A stretch of 64,000 nt of DNA. Origin: Nitrincola alkalilacustris. GTDB lineage: Bacteria; Pseudomonadota; Gammaproteobacteria; Pseudomonadales; Balneatricaceae. Position numbers and translations under genes: made by a program. Shown one piece after another: positions 1 to 9,761 of the stretch. Positions within the stretch are counted from its first letter, which is position 1, and every line of letters starts with the position of its first letter. The notes under the pieces were generated by a model. It was given only the letters and a program-made list of their open reading frames with translations. It was not told where the DNA came from and did not search any database. The DNA is taken from contig NZ_WBOM01000001.1 in assembly GCF_008973755.1 (NCBI RefSeq), forward strand, positions 496,001-560,000, written 5' to 3'.

Positions 1-1122
1 CATGATTTTTACCCCTTCTGCCCGGCTCTGGTGGCAACATTTGAGTCGCCTTGTGGCAGTTGTGATGCCGGGGCGCTCAAGGCGTGTGGCCAAAAGAACA
101 GCCATCATCGTTTTTTTCCAACTGAGTCGGATGCACACTGGCTGGCCCTGCGTAAGCAGTTCAGCCTGGCAGTTCTTGCGTCTCAGGTGACGCTGGTTGC
201 CCCTTCGGCCTCTGTGCCGGAGAGGTTGAAGCAACTGGAGCCTGCGCTGCTGTCCAAGGCATGTCATATCATCGAGCATGGCTTAACCGACGAGTTGGTT
301 AGGCTCTTGCAGGCCGCACGTGAGCAGCCAGTCGAACAATTGTCTGAGTTGTCATCTGAACAGTCACTGGGCAGTCAACCGGAGCGATTGCGAATTGTAA
401 TTCTGGGTAGTCTTGCACAGCATAAAGGGGCAGATATTCTCGATGGCATGCTGGACGAGCTGAGTGTATTTGCCGATCTCTGGCTGCTAGGAGCCGGAGA
501 TGACGGTCGCCGCTACGATAAGCGCGCCAATGTCACTGTAATCACCTGGTATGAACGCGATTCGCTGGGCGAACACCTTGCCGGCATCAAGCCTGATCTT
601 GGTCTGCTGCTGTCAAATGTGCCGGAAACCTTCAGCTATACCTTGAGCGAGCTCTGGGCGGCAGCGGTACCAGTACTGGCAACCCGGTTGGGTGCCTTTG
701 CCGATCGTATTGAGCCGGGTCGTAATGGCTGGCTGGCAGATCCAGACAGCCAGAGCATGCTGGCGCAGTTGGTGCTGATCCAGCAGAATCGTGCTGAGTT
801 GGCCAAGGTGAGCGCATACCTTCGACGCTCAGTGGTGCGCAGCAGTCATGATATGATTCAGGGTTATAATCAACTGCTGCCAGGAGTCCGGGATTTGCCT
901 CTGAATATCTGGCTGGACTGTCGTACACCAGTGTCGGATTCCGTGCAGTTGGCTCAGGACGCAAAAGCGCTTTATATTGACCACCAGACACCCTATCGCA
1001 GGGTGTTGGTGGAGTTTCTTGAATATACAGCCGGTAAGCTGGGGCGTTCTCCTCGATTACCGCGGTTCTTGAGGCGTTTGGTATCCAAAGTGATTCGTAA
1101 GCTCAGTCAGCTATTGCGTTGA
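1..1122 (+). CDS. Glycosyltransferase, GT-B fold (GT4-like), 5' partial
   Basis: The reading frame is open at the left edge, so the N-terminus lies outside the window; 373 residues are visible. The C-terminal half has the Rossmann-like donor domain of GT4-type glycosyltransferases: a beta-strand RIVILGSLAQHKGADIL, then an E-x7-E motif (ETFSYTLSE) followed by LWAAAVPVLATRLGAFAD, typical for nucleotide-sugar binding. The end is basic and probably membrane-associated. It is followed by two GT2 genes on the same strand and faces the dTDP-rhamnose operon, so it likely adds a sugar in surface or flagellar glycan assembly. Donor and acceptor cannot be told from sequence. Confidence 0.8.
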   Translation, partial: HDFYPFCPALVATFESPCGSCDAGALKACGQKNSHHRFFPTESDAHWLALRKQFSLAVLASQVTLVAPSASVPERLKQLEPALLSKACHIIEHGLTDELVRLLQAAREQPVEQLSELSSEQSLGSQPERLRIVILGSLAQHKGADILDGMLDELSVFADLWLLGAGDDGRRYDKRANVTVITWYERDSLGEHLAGIKPDLGLLLSNVPETFSYTLSELWAAAVPVLATRLGAFADRIEPGRNGWLADPDSQSMLAQLVLIQQNRAELAKVSAYLRRSVVRSSHDMIQGYNQLLPGVRDLPLNIWLDCRTPVSDSVQLAQDAKALYIDHQTPYRRVLVEFLEYTAGKLGRSPRLPRFLRRLVSKVIRKLSQLLR

Positions 1123-1252
1123 TCAGCTACTTAACCTGAGTGGACTGAATTGAGCGGAGCTTGAATGTGGGTCAGGGCGGATGCACAATTCAGGGCGGTT
1201 TAGAATGAACCAGGGAGCGCCAAGTAATGCATCACCGAGTAAGAGGCTGATC

Positions 1253-1978
1253 ATGCCTGTAAAAGAGGGTGCCTCTCTTGTCAGAGTCAGTGTCTGCCTC
1301 GCCTCCTTCAATGGTGAGGCTTATATTGAGTCCCAGGTCAGCTCTATTCTGGAGCAACTGGATGATACGGATGAGCTGATCATCTCCGATAACGGCTCCA
1401 CAGATTCAACTCTTGATATCGTTTACGGCTTTCAGGACAGTCGTATCAAAATCTTCAGTTGTTCGCTTCCCGGGCCGGTGGCCAACTTCAATCATGCGCT
1501 GAAGCAGGCCCGGGGCGAGTATATCTTTCTTGCGGATCAGGATGATATCTGGTACGACACGCGCCTTGTTCAGTGTCTGGAGCAGTTAATCGAGTATGAT
1601 CTGGTGGTTACGGACTGCAAGGTCGTGAATGAACAGCTGACACCCATGTACCCCTCTTTTTTCCAGCTCCGAGATTCAGGGCCTGGTTTCTACAAGAACC
1701 TTTTGCGTAACAGTTATCAGGGCTGCTGCATGGCATTCAATCGACACATTCTTGAAGCGAGCCTGCCGATACCGACCGATGTGCCGATGCATGACTGGTG
1801 GATAGGGCTGGTGGCAGAGCGGGTTGGTCGAGTCTGCTTTTTGCCTGTTCCTCTGCTCTTTTATCGACGCCACCAGGACAGCGCCAGTCATACGGCGGGT
1901 AAGACGACTGCCGGGTGGCTGACTCAGTTACGCTGGCGCTGGATCCTGTTGCGTCGTTTGTCAGGTGTGCACGGATAA
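1253..1978 (+). CDS. Glycosyltransferase family 2 (rhamnosyltransferase-like)
   Basis: GT-A fold family 2 enzyme of about 241 residues. It opens with the nucleotide-binding strand VSVCLASFNGEAYIESQV, then DELIISDNGSTDST, and has the metal-binding motif ADQDDIWYD near residue 95. The ADQDDIW form is common in rhamnosyltransferases, which suits the rfb operon downstream. I chose the ATG at 1253 because AAGAGG lies 6 bases upstream at 1241-1246; in-frame ATGs at 1181 and 1205 are possible but add a tail outside the domain. The stop overlaps the next start as TAATG, so the two GT2 genes are translationally coupled. Confidence 0.82.
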   Translation: MPVKEGASLVRVSVCLASFNGEAYIESQVSSILEQLDDTDELIISDNGSTDSTLDIVYGFQDSRIKIFSCSLPGPVANFNHALKQARGEYIFLADQDDIWYDTRLVQCLEQLIEYDLVVTDCKVVNEQLTPMYPSFFQLRDSGPGFYKNLLRNSYQGCCMAFNRHILEASLPIPTDVPMHDWWIGLVAERVGRVCFLPVPLLFYRRHQDSASHTAGKTTAGWLTQLRWRWILLRRLSGVHG

Positions 1979-2901
1979 TGGCTGGCTGGTCTGGCGGGGC
2001 ACCTCCGAGAGTGCTGGTCTGTCTGGCTGCCTATCAGGGGATGCCATGGCTGCAGGAGCAGGTGGAATCGATTTTGACACAGCAGGGTGTGGATGTGACT
2101 CTGCTGATCAGTATCGATCCCTCAGCTGATGGCACTGAGGCATGGTTTGAGTCGCTTGCCGCAGAACGGGATAATATCCATGTGCTGCCGACACAACAGC
2201 GTTTCGGTTGTGCCGCAGCAAATTTTTTCCGTCTGCTTCGTGAGGCTGATGTTTTGGACTATGACCTGGTCAGTCTTGCTGATCAGGATGATATATGGTT
2301 TCCGGATAAGCTGGTACGGGCAGCCACTTTTCTTGAGCAGCATCCGGGCATTGATGCCTACTCCAGTAATGTCTTGGCGTTCTGGCCTGATGGTCGTGAG
2401 CGTCTGGTACGCAAGGCCCAGCCGCAGGTAGCCTGGGATCATCTGTTTGAAGCACCGGGGCCTGGTTGTACATTTGTGATGCGCTCAGATCCAGTATGTC
2501 GCCTGCAGCACTTTTGTAAACAGAATGAGCAGGCGCTCGGCGAAGTCATGTCACATGACTGGTTTATCTATGCCTGGTTTAGAACACAGGAGCTGCGCTG
2601 GTTCATTGATCCGGAGCCGGGGCTGCGCTACCGTCAGCACGACAGTAACGAGCTGGGTATGAATCGTGGCCTCGCGGCCTATCGAAGCCGTCTGAGCAAG
2701 GTGCTCAAAGGCGAGTGGTTTACCCAGGCTACACTGATCGCCAGACTTACTGGTGTGGAGAAAGAAGCCTTTGTCAGGCCGTGGATAGCGTTGACACCGG
2801 CAGGGTTTTTCTACCTGTCACTCAGGTCGCACCTTTGCCGACGGCGCTGGCGTGATCGTCTGGCTTTTTCATTGCTGTGCCTGCTGCGTTGCTTTGTTTA
2901 A
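1978..2901 (+). CDS. Glycosyltransferase family 2 (rhamnosyltransferase-like)
   Basis: GT2 enzyme of about 307 residues, related to its upstream neighbour: RVLVCLAAYQGMPWLQEQ at the N-terminus, ISIDPSADGTEAW, then the metal site LADQDDIWFPDKL. The C-terminus is Arg-rich and hydrophobic (RSHLCRRRWRDRLAFSLL), suggesting membrane contact. The ATG at 1978 shares a base with the preceding stop codon (TAATG); an in-frame start at 1915 would lie inside the previous gene and is less likely. The 3' end overlaps the 3' end of the convergent acyltransferase by 80 bases. Rhamnose as donor is inference from the motif and the neighbouring rfb genes. Confidence 0.82.
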   Translation: MAGWSGGAPPRVLVCLAAYQGMPWLQEQVESILTQQGVDVTLLISIDPSADGTEAWFESLAAERDNIHVLPTQQRFGCAAANFFRLLREADVLDYDLVSLADQDDIWFPDKLVRAATFLEQHPGIDAYSSNVLAFWPDGRERLVRKAQPQVAWDHLFEAPGPGCTFVMRSDPVCRLQHFCKQNEQALGEVMSHDWFIYAWFRTQELRWFIDPEPGLRYRQHDSNELGMNRGLAAYRSRLSKVLKGEWFTQATLIARLTGVEKEAFVRPWIALTPAGFFYLSLRSHLCRRRWRDRLAFSLLCLLRCFV

Positions 2902-4030
2902 GTTCGTTCTGATCGTGCTTAGTCGGTTTGTCTTTCAGAAACAGTTTCTCGAAGAAGTGCCAGCTTGCTGCAGAGAGAATGATTGTACAGGTCAGTGTCA
3001 TTGCCAGGAGCCCTCTTTTGTCTGGCCAGTCTAATTGCAGCAGTGAATGCAATACCGGCAGGTGCCATAGATAGAGTCCATAACTGATTCTGCCAAGGTA
3101 AAGAGCCGGCTGCAGGAGTGTGAGTCTTTGGATCGGAAGTGTCATGCTGAGGGCCAGAACCGAGGTGAAGCTCAGTGCCAGAGCTGTTTTCCACAGGCTG
3201 ATCATGAGCGTGCTACTCCAATAGTCTGCAGTAGACCAGAAAATCGTCCAGGTTGGATAAATCATCACCAATGAAATACCACCCCAGCATGCAGCGTTCC
3301 GCCATGAGGGGCTGAGGAATCCTGCTGCTTTACTGTACTTTGCTCGTGTGATGAGTATTGCCAGCACAATGCCTGATCCGAAGGCGTCCAGCGTGCCTGG
3401 CAAGAGAGTGCTGTATACGTGCTGAGAGAGAGTGCTTGCTGAGCCGGGTGGCAGCAGCAGTGTGGTGCAGTAGCGATAGCCGATGGCGATGGAAATGAAC
3501 AGCAGGATGAGCCTGATAGGCGATACCCGTGACAGCCAGGGTGTCAGTAAGGCGATCATGACATAGAACTGCATCTCCAGCGCCACTGACCAGTTAGGTC
3601 CATTAATGGAGCCATGGGTTGTCGGTAGCAGATTATGGATAAACAGAAGGTGGCTGACGATATGCAGCATTGCACTTTTATAGCCCAGCATCAACAGGGA
3701 TGGATCCACCAGAAACAGGTAGATGAGCAGAGTGCAAAAGTATAGCGGAGCGATCCTTAACCAGCGGCGCTTGAAATACTCGGGCATGAAATGTGATCCG
3801 GATCGATCATAGGCTGCCAGAGCGGTCAGGGCAATTACAAAGCCACTGATCACAAAAAAGAGATCCACCCCTATCCAGCCGACCCTGAACAGCAGGAACC
3901 ACCAGCCTTCGACTGGGAAGGATGTCCATTCACCGATCACAATGACATGGTAGACTATCACCAGCAGCGCAGCACAGGCACGCAGCAGGTCTATCAGGGG
4001 GAAGTACAGCCTGTTTCCCTGTGTATTCAT
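2822..4030 (-). CDS. Acyltransferase family 3, OafA-like integral membrane protein
   Basis: 402-residue polytopic membrane protein of the acyltransferase-3 family, which transfers acetyl or other acyl groups to sugars. The N-terminal signature is seen: PLIDLLRACAALLVIVYHV with the conserved RxxA and H, then FRVGWIGVDLFFVISGFVI. About ten hydrophobic segments follow, and the C-terminal WHLPVLHSLL region is typical. It is the last gene of the operon starting with rfbB, 52 bases after rfbD, and ends inside the convergent glycosyltransferase gene. Likely role: O-acylation of a rhamnose-containing glycan; the acyl group is unknown. Confidence 0.87.
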   Translation of the reverse strand: MNTQGNRLYFPLIDLLRACAALLVIVYHVIVIGEWTSFPVEGWWFLLFRVGWIGVDLFFVISGFVIALTALAAYDRSGSHFMPEYFKRRWLRIAPLYFCTLLIYLFLVDPSLLMLGYKSAMLHIVSHLLFIHNLLPTTHGSINGPNWSVALEMQFYVMIALLTPWLSRVSPIRLILLFISIAIGYRYCTTLLLPPGSASTLSQHVYSTLLPGTLDAFGSGIVLAILITRAKYSKAAGFLSPSWRNAACWGGISLVMIYPTWTIFWSTADYWSSTLMISLWKTALALSFTSVLALSMTLPIQRLTLLQPALYLGRISYGLYLWHLPVLHSLLQLDWPDKRGLLAMTLTCTIILSAASWHFFEKLFLKDKPTKHDQNELKQSNAAGTAMKKPDDHASAVGKGAT

Positions 4031-4082
4031 CTTGTTAATATCCGTTTAACGGGTTTGAGCGCTTCCTGACCCTGGCTTGAGC

Positions 4083-4949
4083 TTACTCCGGCTTGAGCGT
4101 CTGTTGTAACGAATCCCGCCAGTGTGGGATGCTCAGATTGAAGGTCGACTTGATCTTCTGCTTGTTCAGCAGACTGTAGTGAGGCCTTGCGGCCGGGGTT
4201 GGATATTCCCGGCTCTCGATAGGGCTGACTGAACAGGGTAGCGCCTGAATCTCGAAAATGGCAGCGGCAAAGTCATACCAGCTGGCGACCCCTTCATTAC
4301 TGTAGTGGTAAACCTCAGCCGTCTGTCTGTGTAACAGCGGGTTGCTGCAGATGCTCATGATGGCACTGGCCAGATCCCTTGCCTGAGTCGGTGTGCCGAC
4401 CTGATCAAACACGACGTTGAGGCTGTCACGCTCCGCGCCCAGTCTGAGCATGGTACTCAGAAAGTTCTGACCATACTCCGAGTACAGCCAACTGGTACGG
4501 ATGATGATGCCGCGCGTGCCTATCTCCTCTATCGCCTGCTCACCCAGGAGTTTGGTGCGGCCGTAAACTGACTGTGGGTTGGGCCTGTCACTCTCCAGAT
4601 AGGGGCGGTGTTGCTTGCCATCAAAGACATAATCGGTCGAGATATGGATCAGAACTCCATGCTGGCTTTTGACATGAGCAGCAATGCGGGCGACTGCCAG
4701 ATGATTCAGCTGATCAGCCAGCTCAGGTTCTGCTTCGGCTTTATCGACTGCAGTATAAGCGGCGCAGTTGATGACGATGTCGAACTGGTGTGTCTTGAAA
4801 AAGGTATCAATGGCGGCCGGATCACACAGATCCACCTCTTCGCGATCTATCAGACAGACTTCGAAGGGGCTGGCATCCTGAGTCATTGCCTGCAGGGCCT
4901 GTCCGAGCTGCCCTTTGGCGCCGGTAATCAGAAGTCTGGGGTTCGTCAT
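4083..4949 (-). CDS. rfbD: dTDP-4-dehydrorhamnose reductase
   Basis: Last step of dTDP-L-rhamnose synthesis: NAD(P)H-dependent reduction of dTDP-4-keto-L-rhamnose. It is an SDR-type protein of 288 residues, normal for RfbD. The N-terminal Rossmann motif RLLITGAKGQLGQALQ, the ISTDYVFDG strand and the catalytic YGRTKLLGE (YxxxK) are all present. It lies 12 bases after rfbC in the order rfbB-rfbA-rfbC-rfbD, so all four enzymes for dTDP-rhamnose are here and apparently intact. Confidence 0.95.
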   Translation of the reverse strand: MTNPRLLITGAKGQLGQALQAMTQDASPFEVCLIDREEVDLCDPAAIDTFFKTHQFDIVINCAAYTAVDKAEAEPELADQLNHLAVARIAAHVKSQHGVLIHISTDYVFDGKQHRPYLESDRPNPQSVYGRTKLLGEQAIEEIGTRGIIIRTSWLYSEYGQNFLSTMLRLGAERDSLNVVFDQVGTPTQARDLASAIMSICSNPLLHRQTAEVYHYSNEGVASWYDFAAAIFEIQALPCSVSPIESREYPTPAARPHYSLLNKQKIKSTFNLSIPHWRDSLQQTLKPE

Positions 4950-4961
4950 GATAACCTGGTT

Positions 4962-5534
4962 TCAGTAGTAGTGTTGGTCATAATTGAAGGCTGTATCCAG
5001 CTCATTCAATGTCGGTTGTCGGCGGTCTTTGTCCGATAGGCTGAGATCATGCTCCGGCAGTAACCAGTTGATGTCAAGTAAAGCGTCATTGTATGCCAGC
5101 CCTCGATCGCACTCAGGGGAGTAGTAAGCGTCCACTTTGTAGCAGAAGGTCGCTGTGTCACTCAAGACGACAAAACCATGTGCAAAACCTCTGGGTACGA
5201 ATAGCTGATGCTTGTTTTCATCACTCAGTTCGACCGCAACATGCTTGCCGAAGGTTGGGCTGCCTGTACGGATATCCACAGCCACATCCAGTACTCGCCC
5301 CTGTGTGACTCGGACCAGTTTGCTCTGGGCGTGTGGTGGTGTCTGGAAGTGCAGGCCGCGCAGAACGCCCCGAGAGGATCTGGATTCGTTATCCTGTATG
5401 AAGTTGACGGCATGGCCGGTTGCGGCCTCAAACAGATCCTGGCGAAAGGTTTCGGCAAAGTAACCGCGGTTATCGCCATGTATTCTGGGCTCTATCAGAA
5501 GTACTTCGGGTATGGATTGAGGGGTGAACTTCAC
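4962..5534 (-). CDS. rfbC: dTDP-4-dehydrorhamnose 3,5-epimerase
   Basis: Cupin-fold epimerase of 190 residues converting dTDP-4-keto-6-deoxy-D-glucose to dTDP-4-keto-L-rhamnose. Recognisable signatures are [26 protein letters not shown] with the catalytic His, [11 protein letters not shown], and [15 protein letters not shown]. The start overlaps the rfbA stop by 4 bases, so the two are translationally coupled. Length and motif set are complete. The substrate is also the branch point used by the FdtA-type isomerase encoded about 50 kb away in this window. Confidence 0.95.
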   Translation of the reverse strand: MKFTPQSIPEVLLIEPRIHGDNRGYFAETFRQDLFEAATGHAVNFIQDNESRSSRGVLRGLHFQTPPHAQSKLVRVTQGRVLDVAVDIRTGSPTFGKHVAVELSDENKHQLFVPRGFAHGFVVLSDTATFCYKVDAYYSPECDRGLAYNDALLDINWLLPEHDLSLSDKDRRQPTLNELDTAFNYDQHYY

Positions 5535-6418
5535 TTGTGACGCCCCTCTTTGGCACGTCGTAACAGGTACTGCCCATATTGATTCTTGGCCAGTGGCTGT
5601 GCCAGGTCGATCAGTTGCTGTTTGCTGATGTAGCCCATCTCATAGGCGATCTCTTCCAGGCAGGCGATTTTCAGCCCCTGGCGCTTTTCAATAATCTCGA
5701 TAAAGGCTGCCGCTTCCAGCAGGCTTTCATGGGTACCGGTATCAAGCCAGGCAAAGCCACGCCCCATCAGCTCAACCTTGAGGCGGTCTTCGGCCAGATA
5801 CATCTGGTTGACGCTGGTGATTTCCAGCTCGCCACGGTGTGAAGGTACCACTTGCAGTGCTTTCTGAATCACATCGTTCGGGTAGAAATAGAGCCCGGTA
5901 ACGGCATAGTTGGATTTTGGCTCCTTCGGTTTCTCTTCAATACTGATGGCGTTGCCCTGCTCATCGAACTCTGCAACACCATAGCGTTCCGGGTCGTTGA
6001 CATGGTAGCCGAATACCGTTGCCTTGTTCTCGCTGCGTGCATTCTTGACGGCGTTATCCAGCATCGGTTTGAGATCGTGACCGTAGTAGATGTTATCGCC
6101 AAGAATCAGACAGGCATCATCGTTACCGATGAATTCGGCACCCAGTATAAATGCCTGAGCCAGCCCGTCCGGTGAGGGCTGCACGACATAGCTCAGTTGA
6201 ATGCCCAGCTCTGACCCGTCACCCAGCAGACGCTTGAAGCTTTCCTGATCCTCAGGTGTGGTGATCAGCAGTATCTCGCGGATACCTGCCAGCATCAGTA
6301 CCGATAAGGGGTAATAGATCATCGGTTTGTCATAGACCGGAACCAGCTGCTTGGAGATACCGCGAGTGATCGGATAAAGCCGTGTGCCACTGCCACCAGC
6401 TAGAATAATACCTTTCAT
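5531..6418 (-). CDS. rfbA: Glucose-1-phosphate thymidylyltransferase
   Basis: 295-residue nucleotidyltransferase making dTDP-glucose from glucose-1-phosphate and dTTP. The N-terminal signature [18 protein letters not shown] and [16 protein letters not shown] are diagnostic for RfbA/Rml[13 protein letters not shown] holds the metal-binding Asp. It lies 3 bases downstream of rfbB. Product use is not limited to rhamnose: dTDP-glucose also feeds the 3-amino-3,6-dideoxyhexose genes at 55-57 kb. Confidence 0.96.
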   Translation of the reverse strand: MKGIILAGGSGTRLYPITRGISKQLVPVYDKPMIYYPLSVLMLAGIREILLITTPEDQESFKRLLGDGSELGIQLSYVVQPSPDGLAQAFILGAEFIGNDDACLILGDNIYYGHDLKPMLDNAVKNARSENKATVFGYHVNDPERYGVAEFDEQGNAISIEEKPKEPKSNYAVTGLYFYPNDVIQKALQVVPSHRGELEITSVNQMYLAEDRLKVELMGRGFAWLDTGTHESLLEAAAFIEIIEKRQGLKIACLEEIAYEMGYISKQQLIDLAQPLAKNQYGQYLLRRAKEGRHK

Positions 6419-6421
6419 CGG

Positions 6422-7483
6422 TTATGCTCCCAGTCTTTCCAGTTGATAGCTGCCATCCAGCACACGTTGCCACCAGGTCGGGTTTTCCAGATACCAGCGA
6501 ACAGTCTTTTCGATACCCGTTTCAAAGGTTTCCTGTGGTCGCCAGCCCAGTTCCTGCTCAATTTTGGATGCATCTATCGCATAGCGGACATCATGTCCGG
6601 GCCGATCGGTGACAAAACTGATCAACTCGCGATAGCTGCCGAGTGCTTCCGGTCGGCGCTCCGGTGCCAGCTTATCCAGCAGGTCACAGATAGTCTCCAC
6701 TACCTGCAGGTTGCGCATCTCGTTATGACCGCCAATGTTATATGTTTCACCCGGTTCGCCTTTGAGCAGAACCTGGTGCAGGGCACGGGCATGGTCGTCG
6801 ACATAGAGCCAGTCTCTGATCTGCTGACCATTGCCGTAAACGGGCAGAGGTTTGCCATGCAGGGCATTGATGATCATGTGCGGGATCAGCTTCTCGGGAA
6901 AGTGGCGTGGACCATAGTTGTTCGAGCAGTTGGTGACCAGTATTGGCAGACCATAGGTTCTCTGCCAGGCTCTGACCAGATGATCGGAACTGGCCTTGCT
7001 GGCGGAGTAGGGTGAGCTGGGCGAATAGGGCGTGTCTTCGGTGAACAGATCGTCCGTGCCTTCCAGGTCGCCATATACCTCATCAGTGGAGATATGGTGA
7101 AAGCGGAAGCTGGCCTGACTGGCGGCATCCAGCGTTTTCCAGTAGTGGCGAGCAGCTTCAAGCAGTGTATAGGTGCCGACAATATTGGTTTCGATAAAGG
7201 CTGCCGGGCCATCAATGGAGCGATCAACATGGCTCTCGGCAGCCAGGTGCATGATCGCATCCGGCTTGTGCTCTGCCAGTATCTGATCAAGCGTCTGTCG
7301 GTCGCAGATATCCGCCTGAATAAAATGGTAGCGGGGGGTGTCGGCAATATCTGCCAGGGACTCAAGATTACCTGCGTAGGTCAACTTATCAAGATTGACG
7401 ATCTGGTCCTGAGTCTGCAGCAACAGGTGCCTGACGACTGCGGAGCCGATAAAACCAGCTCCACCGGTAACAACTATTTTCAT
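6422..7483 (-). CDS. rfbB: dTDP-glucose 4,6-dehydratase
   Basis: 353-residue extended SDR that converts dTDP-glucose to dTDP-4-keto-6-deoxyglucose. Seen are the NAD-binding [43 protein letters not shown] with catalytic Asp-Glu, and [13 protein letters not shown] (YxxxK). It is the first gene of the rfbBACD-acyltransferase operon. About 110 bases separate it from dgkA; I see no convincing promoter there. Confidence 0.96.
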   Translation of the reverse strand: MKIVVTGGAGFIGSAVVRHLLLQTQDQIVNLDKLTYAGNLESLADIADTPRYHFIQADICDRQTLDQILAEHKPDAIMHLAAESHVDRSIDGPAAFIETNIVGTYTLLEAARHYWKTLDAASQASFRFHHISTDEVYGDLEGTDDLFTEDTPYSPSSPYSASKASSDHLVRAWQRTYGLPILVTNCSNNYGPRHFPEKLIPHMIINALHGKPLPVYGNGQQIRDWLYVDDHARALHQVLLKGEPGETYNIGGHNEMRNLQVVETICDLLDKLAPERRPEALGSYRELISFVTDRPGHDVRYAIDASKIEQELGWRPQETFETGIEKTVRWYLENPTWWQRVLDGSYQLERLGA

Positions 7484-7592
7484 GGCAAGGGGTCCATGGC
7501 TACAGCGAAATTGAAGTTGTTGAAGTTTAACATTGTAAAGACTTGGCCAGCCAGTGAGTAAATAACTGATTGACTGGCTGTGTATGCCTTCA

Positions 7593-7952
7593 CTACAGAG
7601 TGAGTATGAGTAACCAGGTCATGGCTGCCAGCAGGATGCTGATCAGCACGGCAGCCGAGCCGGCATCCTTGGCTTTACCACTGAGTTCACTGAACTCCGG
7701 GCTGATACGATCCACAATCGCTTCTATCGAGGAGTTGATCAGTTCGACGACCAGTATCAGCAACAGGCTTGCCAGCAACAGGGCACGCTCTACCCCAGTC
7801 AGATCAAGTATAAAGATCCAGGGGGTGAGCAGAAGGCAGACAATGACTTCCTGACGGAAGGCTGATTCTGTCTGCCAGGTTGAGCGCAATCCTTTCCAGG
7901 AGTAGCCCGCTGCTGCGATGATGCGAGTAATGCCTGTTTTACCCGGTTTCAT
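7593..7952 (-). CDS. dgkA: Diacylglycerol kinase
   Basis: 119-residue inner-membrane enzyme that phosphorylates diacylglycerol to phosphatidic acid, recycling lipid from envelope-glycan and lysophospholipid metabolism. The family pattern is clear: [17 protein letters not shown], then ESAFRQE, three hydrophobic helices, and the active-site segment [15 protein letters not shown] followed by [16 protein letters not shown]. Length matches E. coli DgkA. Its ATG overlaps the stop of the SapC-family gene by 4 bases, so the two are co-translated. Confidence 0.95.
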   Translation of the reverse strand: MKPGKTGITRIIAAAGYSWKGLRSTWQTESAFRQEVIVCLLLTPWIFILDLTGVERALLLASLLLILVVELINSSIEAIVDRISPEFSELSGKAKDAGSAAVLISILLAAMTWLLILTL

Positions 7953-8674
7953 CCGTTGGTCTGCTGCTTCCAGTTAGTGTGCAGATTGATTGCCTGCTGC
8001 AGCTTGGGTATCTGATTCATGGAGATCAGTTGTGCATAGGCCAGGGGTGTGGCGTTGGTTTTGCGCAGCTTCAGCCAGGTGTCATCAGTCAGACTGTTCA
8101 GTGCCTGCTCATCCACACAGTAGATGCCATTCACCGGATGTGTATCCTCGCCCTGATTCAGCGTTAATTCCCAGGGCTTGAGCAGGTTTTCTTCTGCCAG
8201 CACATTGATGGCGATCTGTGTGGCTTCACGATTCTGCTCAACCTGGCTGAGAAACTCGATCACACTCTGCATGACCGGCGAGGGTTTACCCTGGTCGTCA
8301 AAGAAGGTCTCACCTTCACCTGCATCCGCTATCAGGCCACTTTCCATGTCGATGCAGAGCACCTTTTTCGGATGGTTATCGGGCTTCAACAGCTTGAAGG
8401 GATGGCAGCGCAGATCAACCGGTACGTAGTCCCCGAACCAGTGCCCGTTCGGCATGATAAAATAGTTGATGCCGGGCTGCATGGATGTCATCGCAACCAT
8501 CATGAAGCGATCTGCAACCTTGATGAATGCCAGAGGAAGTGAGCTTGCGAGTTTGGCAGCTTCACTGCCTACTATCGGTATCAGGTTACGCTGCGAGGCA
8601 AACGCGAAGTTGTCGACGCGCTTCCAGGATTTACTTGAAAATTCATCCGGAGTCACGATGTGCATCTGAGCCAT
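7949..8674 (-). CDS. SapC family protein
   Basis: 241-residue soluble protein resembling the SapC family, named from Campylobacter surface-layer loci; the biochemical role of such proteins is poorly defined. The conserved N-terminal part is seen: a Leu/Phe-rich ASQRNLIPIVGSEAAKLASS followed by LPLAFIKV and a GHWFGDYVPVDLRCHPFKL segment. No signal peptide or membrane helix. It shares a 4-base overlap with dgkA downstream. Family assignment rests on recall of the sequence pattern, so function is left open. Confidence 0.75.
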   Translation of the reverse strand: MAQMHIVTPDEFSSKSWKRVDNFAFASQRNLIPIVGSEAAKLASSLPLAFIKVADRFMMVAMTSMQPGINYFIMPNGHWFGDYVPVDLRCHPFKLLKPDNHPKKVLCIDMESGLIADAGEGETFFDDQGKPSPVMQSVIEFLSQVEQNREATQIAINVLAEENLLKPWELTLNQGEDTHPVNGIYCVDEQALNSLTDDTWLKLRKTNATPLAYAQLISMNQIPKLQQAINLHTNWKQQTNG

Positions 8675-8840
8675 GAAAATCCTGTCCTCTGTTGTCGCAT
8701 GTTGTCATTGCAAACGCGCAATTCTAGCAGAAGATGACGCTTTTTATAAACACTAGTCGTCGGGCATGTGGATAATGATCTAAAATAGGCTGTGAAGTGG
8801 TATTGATCCAGAAGGATCTGGCAAGAGGAACTCAAGAAGG

Positions 8841-9641
8841 ATGAAAATCAGAATGTGTCGGCCATTAAGTCTGCTAAGGGCGATCCTGTTGGGGTTGCTG
8901 GTATTTTCCGCCCCGGCATATGCCGAAATCTGCTCGATAATTCGCGAGGATGCCACGGCGCGGGTCAGTCATGTGCACGATGCCGACACAGTTCGCCTGA
9001 CTAACGGCGAGAGGGTCAGGATACTGGGCATAGATGCGCCGGAGCTGGCGCGTGATGGCCAGCCGGATGAACCCTTTGCGGCTGAGGGGCGGGATTTCCT
9101 CAGAGAGTTGCTGGCTGAGCATGATAACCGTGTCGTGCTGCATTATGGCAATGAAACACATGATCGATATGGCCGGCGTCTGGCCTGGCTGTTCCTGCCG
9201 GATGGCAGTAATGTGCAGCGCTTGCTGCTTGAGCAGGGGCTGGTGATGCAGGTGTTTGTGTCACCGAATCTTGATTATGCCGATTGCCTGATGCTGCATG
9301 AGCAGGGGGCCAGACTCGCAAGGCGTGGTATCTGGTCGCAGACCGAATATCATCCAGGTATCGATAGTGTCATGGTGCCCGAGACGACTCGTGGTGCGGC
9401 GATTGTGAAGGGTGAAGTGGTGCGCATCGGTGAGAGTCGGGATAATATCTGGATCAATCTTGAAGGTGGTGTGGCGCTGCAGATCCGGCGCGAGAACCTG
9501 GGTGTGTTTGGTGATCTGAATCTGGAGCGGCTGAAGGGCAAGCTGGTTCGCGCCAGAGGGTGGCTGGTCAAGGAGGATCGGGCTCATCATCAGTGGCGTA
9601 TGCGACTGGATGACCGGCGTGCGCTGGAGCTTCTGAATTAG
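8841..9641 (+). CDS. Secreted thermonuclease (SNase)-family protein
   Basis: 266 residues with a clear signal peptide (hydrophobic LLRAILLGLLVFSAPAYAE; cleavage after AYA likely). Residues about 40-155 match the staphylococcal nuclease fold: HVHDADTVRL, VRILGIDAPEL, the catalytic-region ETHDRYGRRLAWLFL, and LLEQGLVMQVF. The remaining about 100 residues form a second beta-rich, OB-like part (VKGEVVRIGESRDNIWINLEGG) not found in minimal nucleases. It would act outside the cytoplasm on nucleic acid, perhaps for nutrient scavenging. It is divergent from the SapC-family gene across a 166-base gap. Confidence 0.82.
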   Translation: MKIRMCRPLSLLRAILLGLLVFSAPAYAEICSIIREDATARVSHVHDADTVRLTNGERVRILGIDAPELARDGQPDEPFAAEGRDFLRELLAEHDNRVVLHYGNETHDRYGRRLAWLFLPDGSNVQRLLLEQGLVMQVFVSPNLDYADCLMLHEQGARLARRGIWSQTEYHPGIDSVMVPETTRGAAIVKGEVVRIGESRDNIWINLEGGVALQIRRENLGVFGDLNLERLKGKLVRARGWLVKEDRAHHQWRMRLDDRRALELLN

Positions 9642-9761
9642 TATTGTGTCGGGTGGGCTGGCCATGAGCAGCCAGGAACCGCAGTATCACTGGCGCTATC
9701 GACTTCTGTATCGTTATACTGGAGTCAAACCGGACAAACTCAGTACAGGGATTTGAGATAA

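Noticed and set aside
632-991. 119-codon open frame on the minus strand within the first glycosyltransferase
   Set aside because: It is antisense to a clear glycosyltransferase frame, has no domain-like sequence and no ribosome site.
4608-5039. 143-codon open frame on + across rfbD and rfbC
   Set aside because: It is a shadow of two well-conserved genes on the minus strand; its translation resembles no family.
7548-7580. Inverted repeat CAGCCAGT...ACTGGCTG between rfbB and dgkA
   Set aside because: The 17-base loop and absence of a T-run on either side argue against a terminator; arms of eight could be chance.
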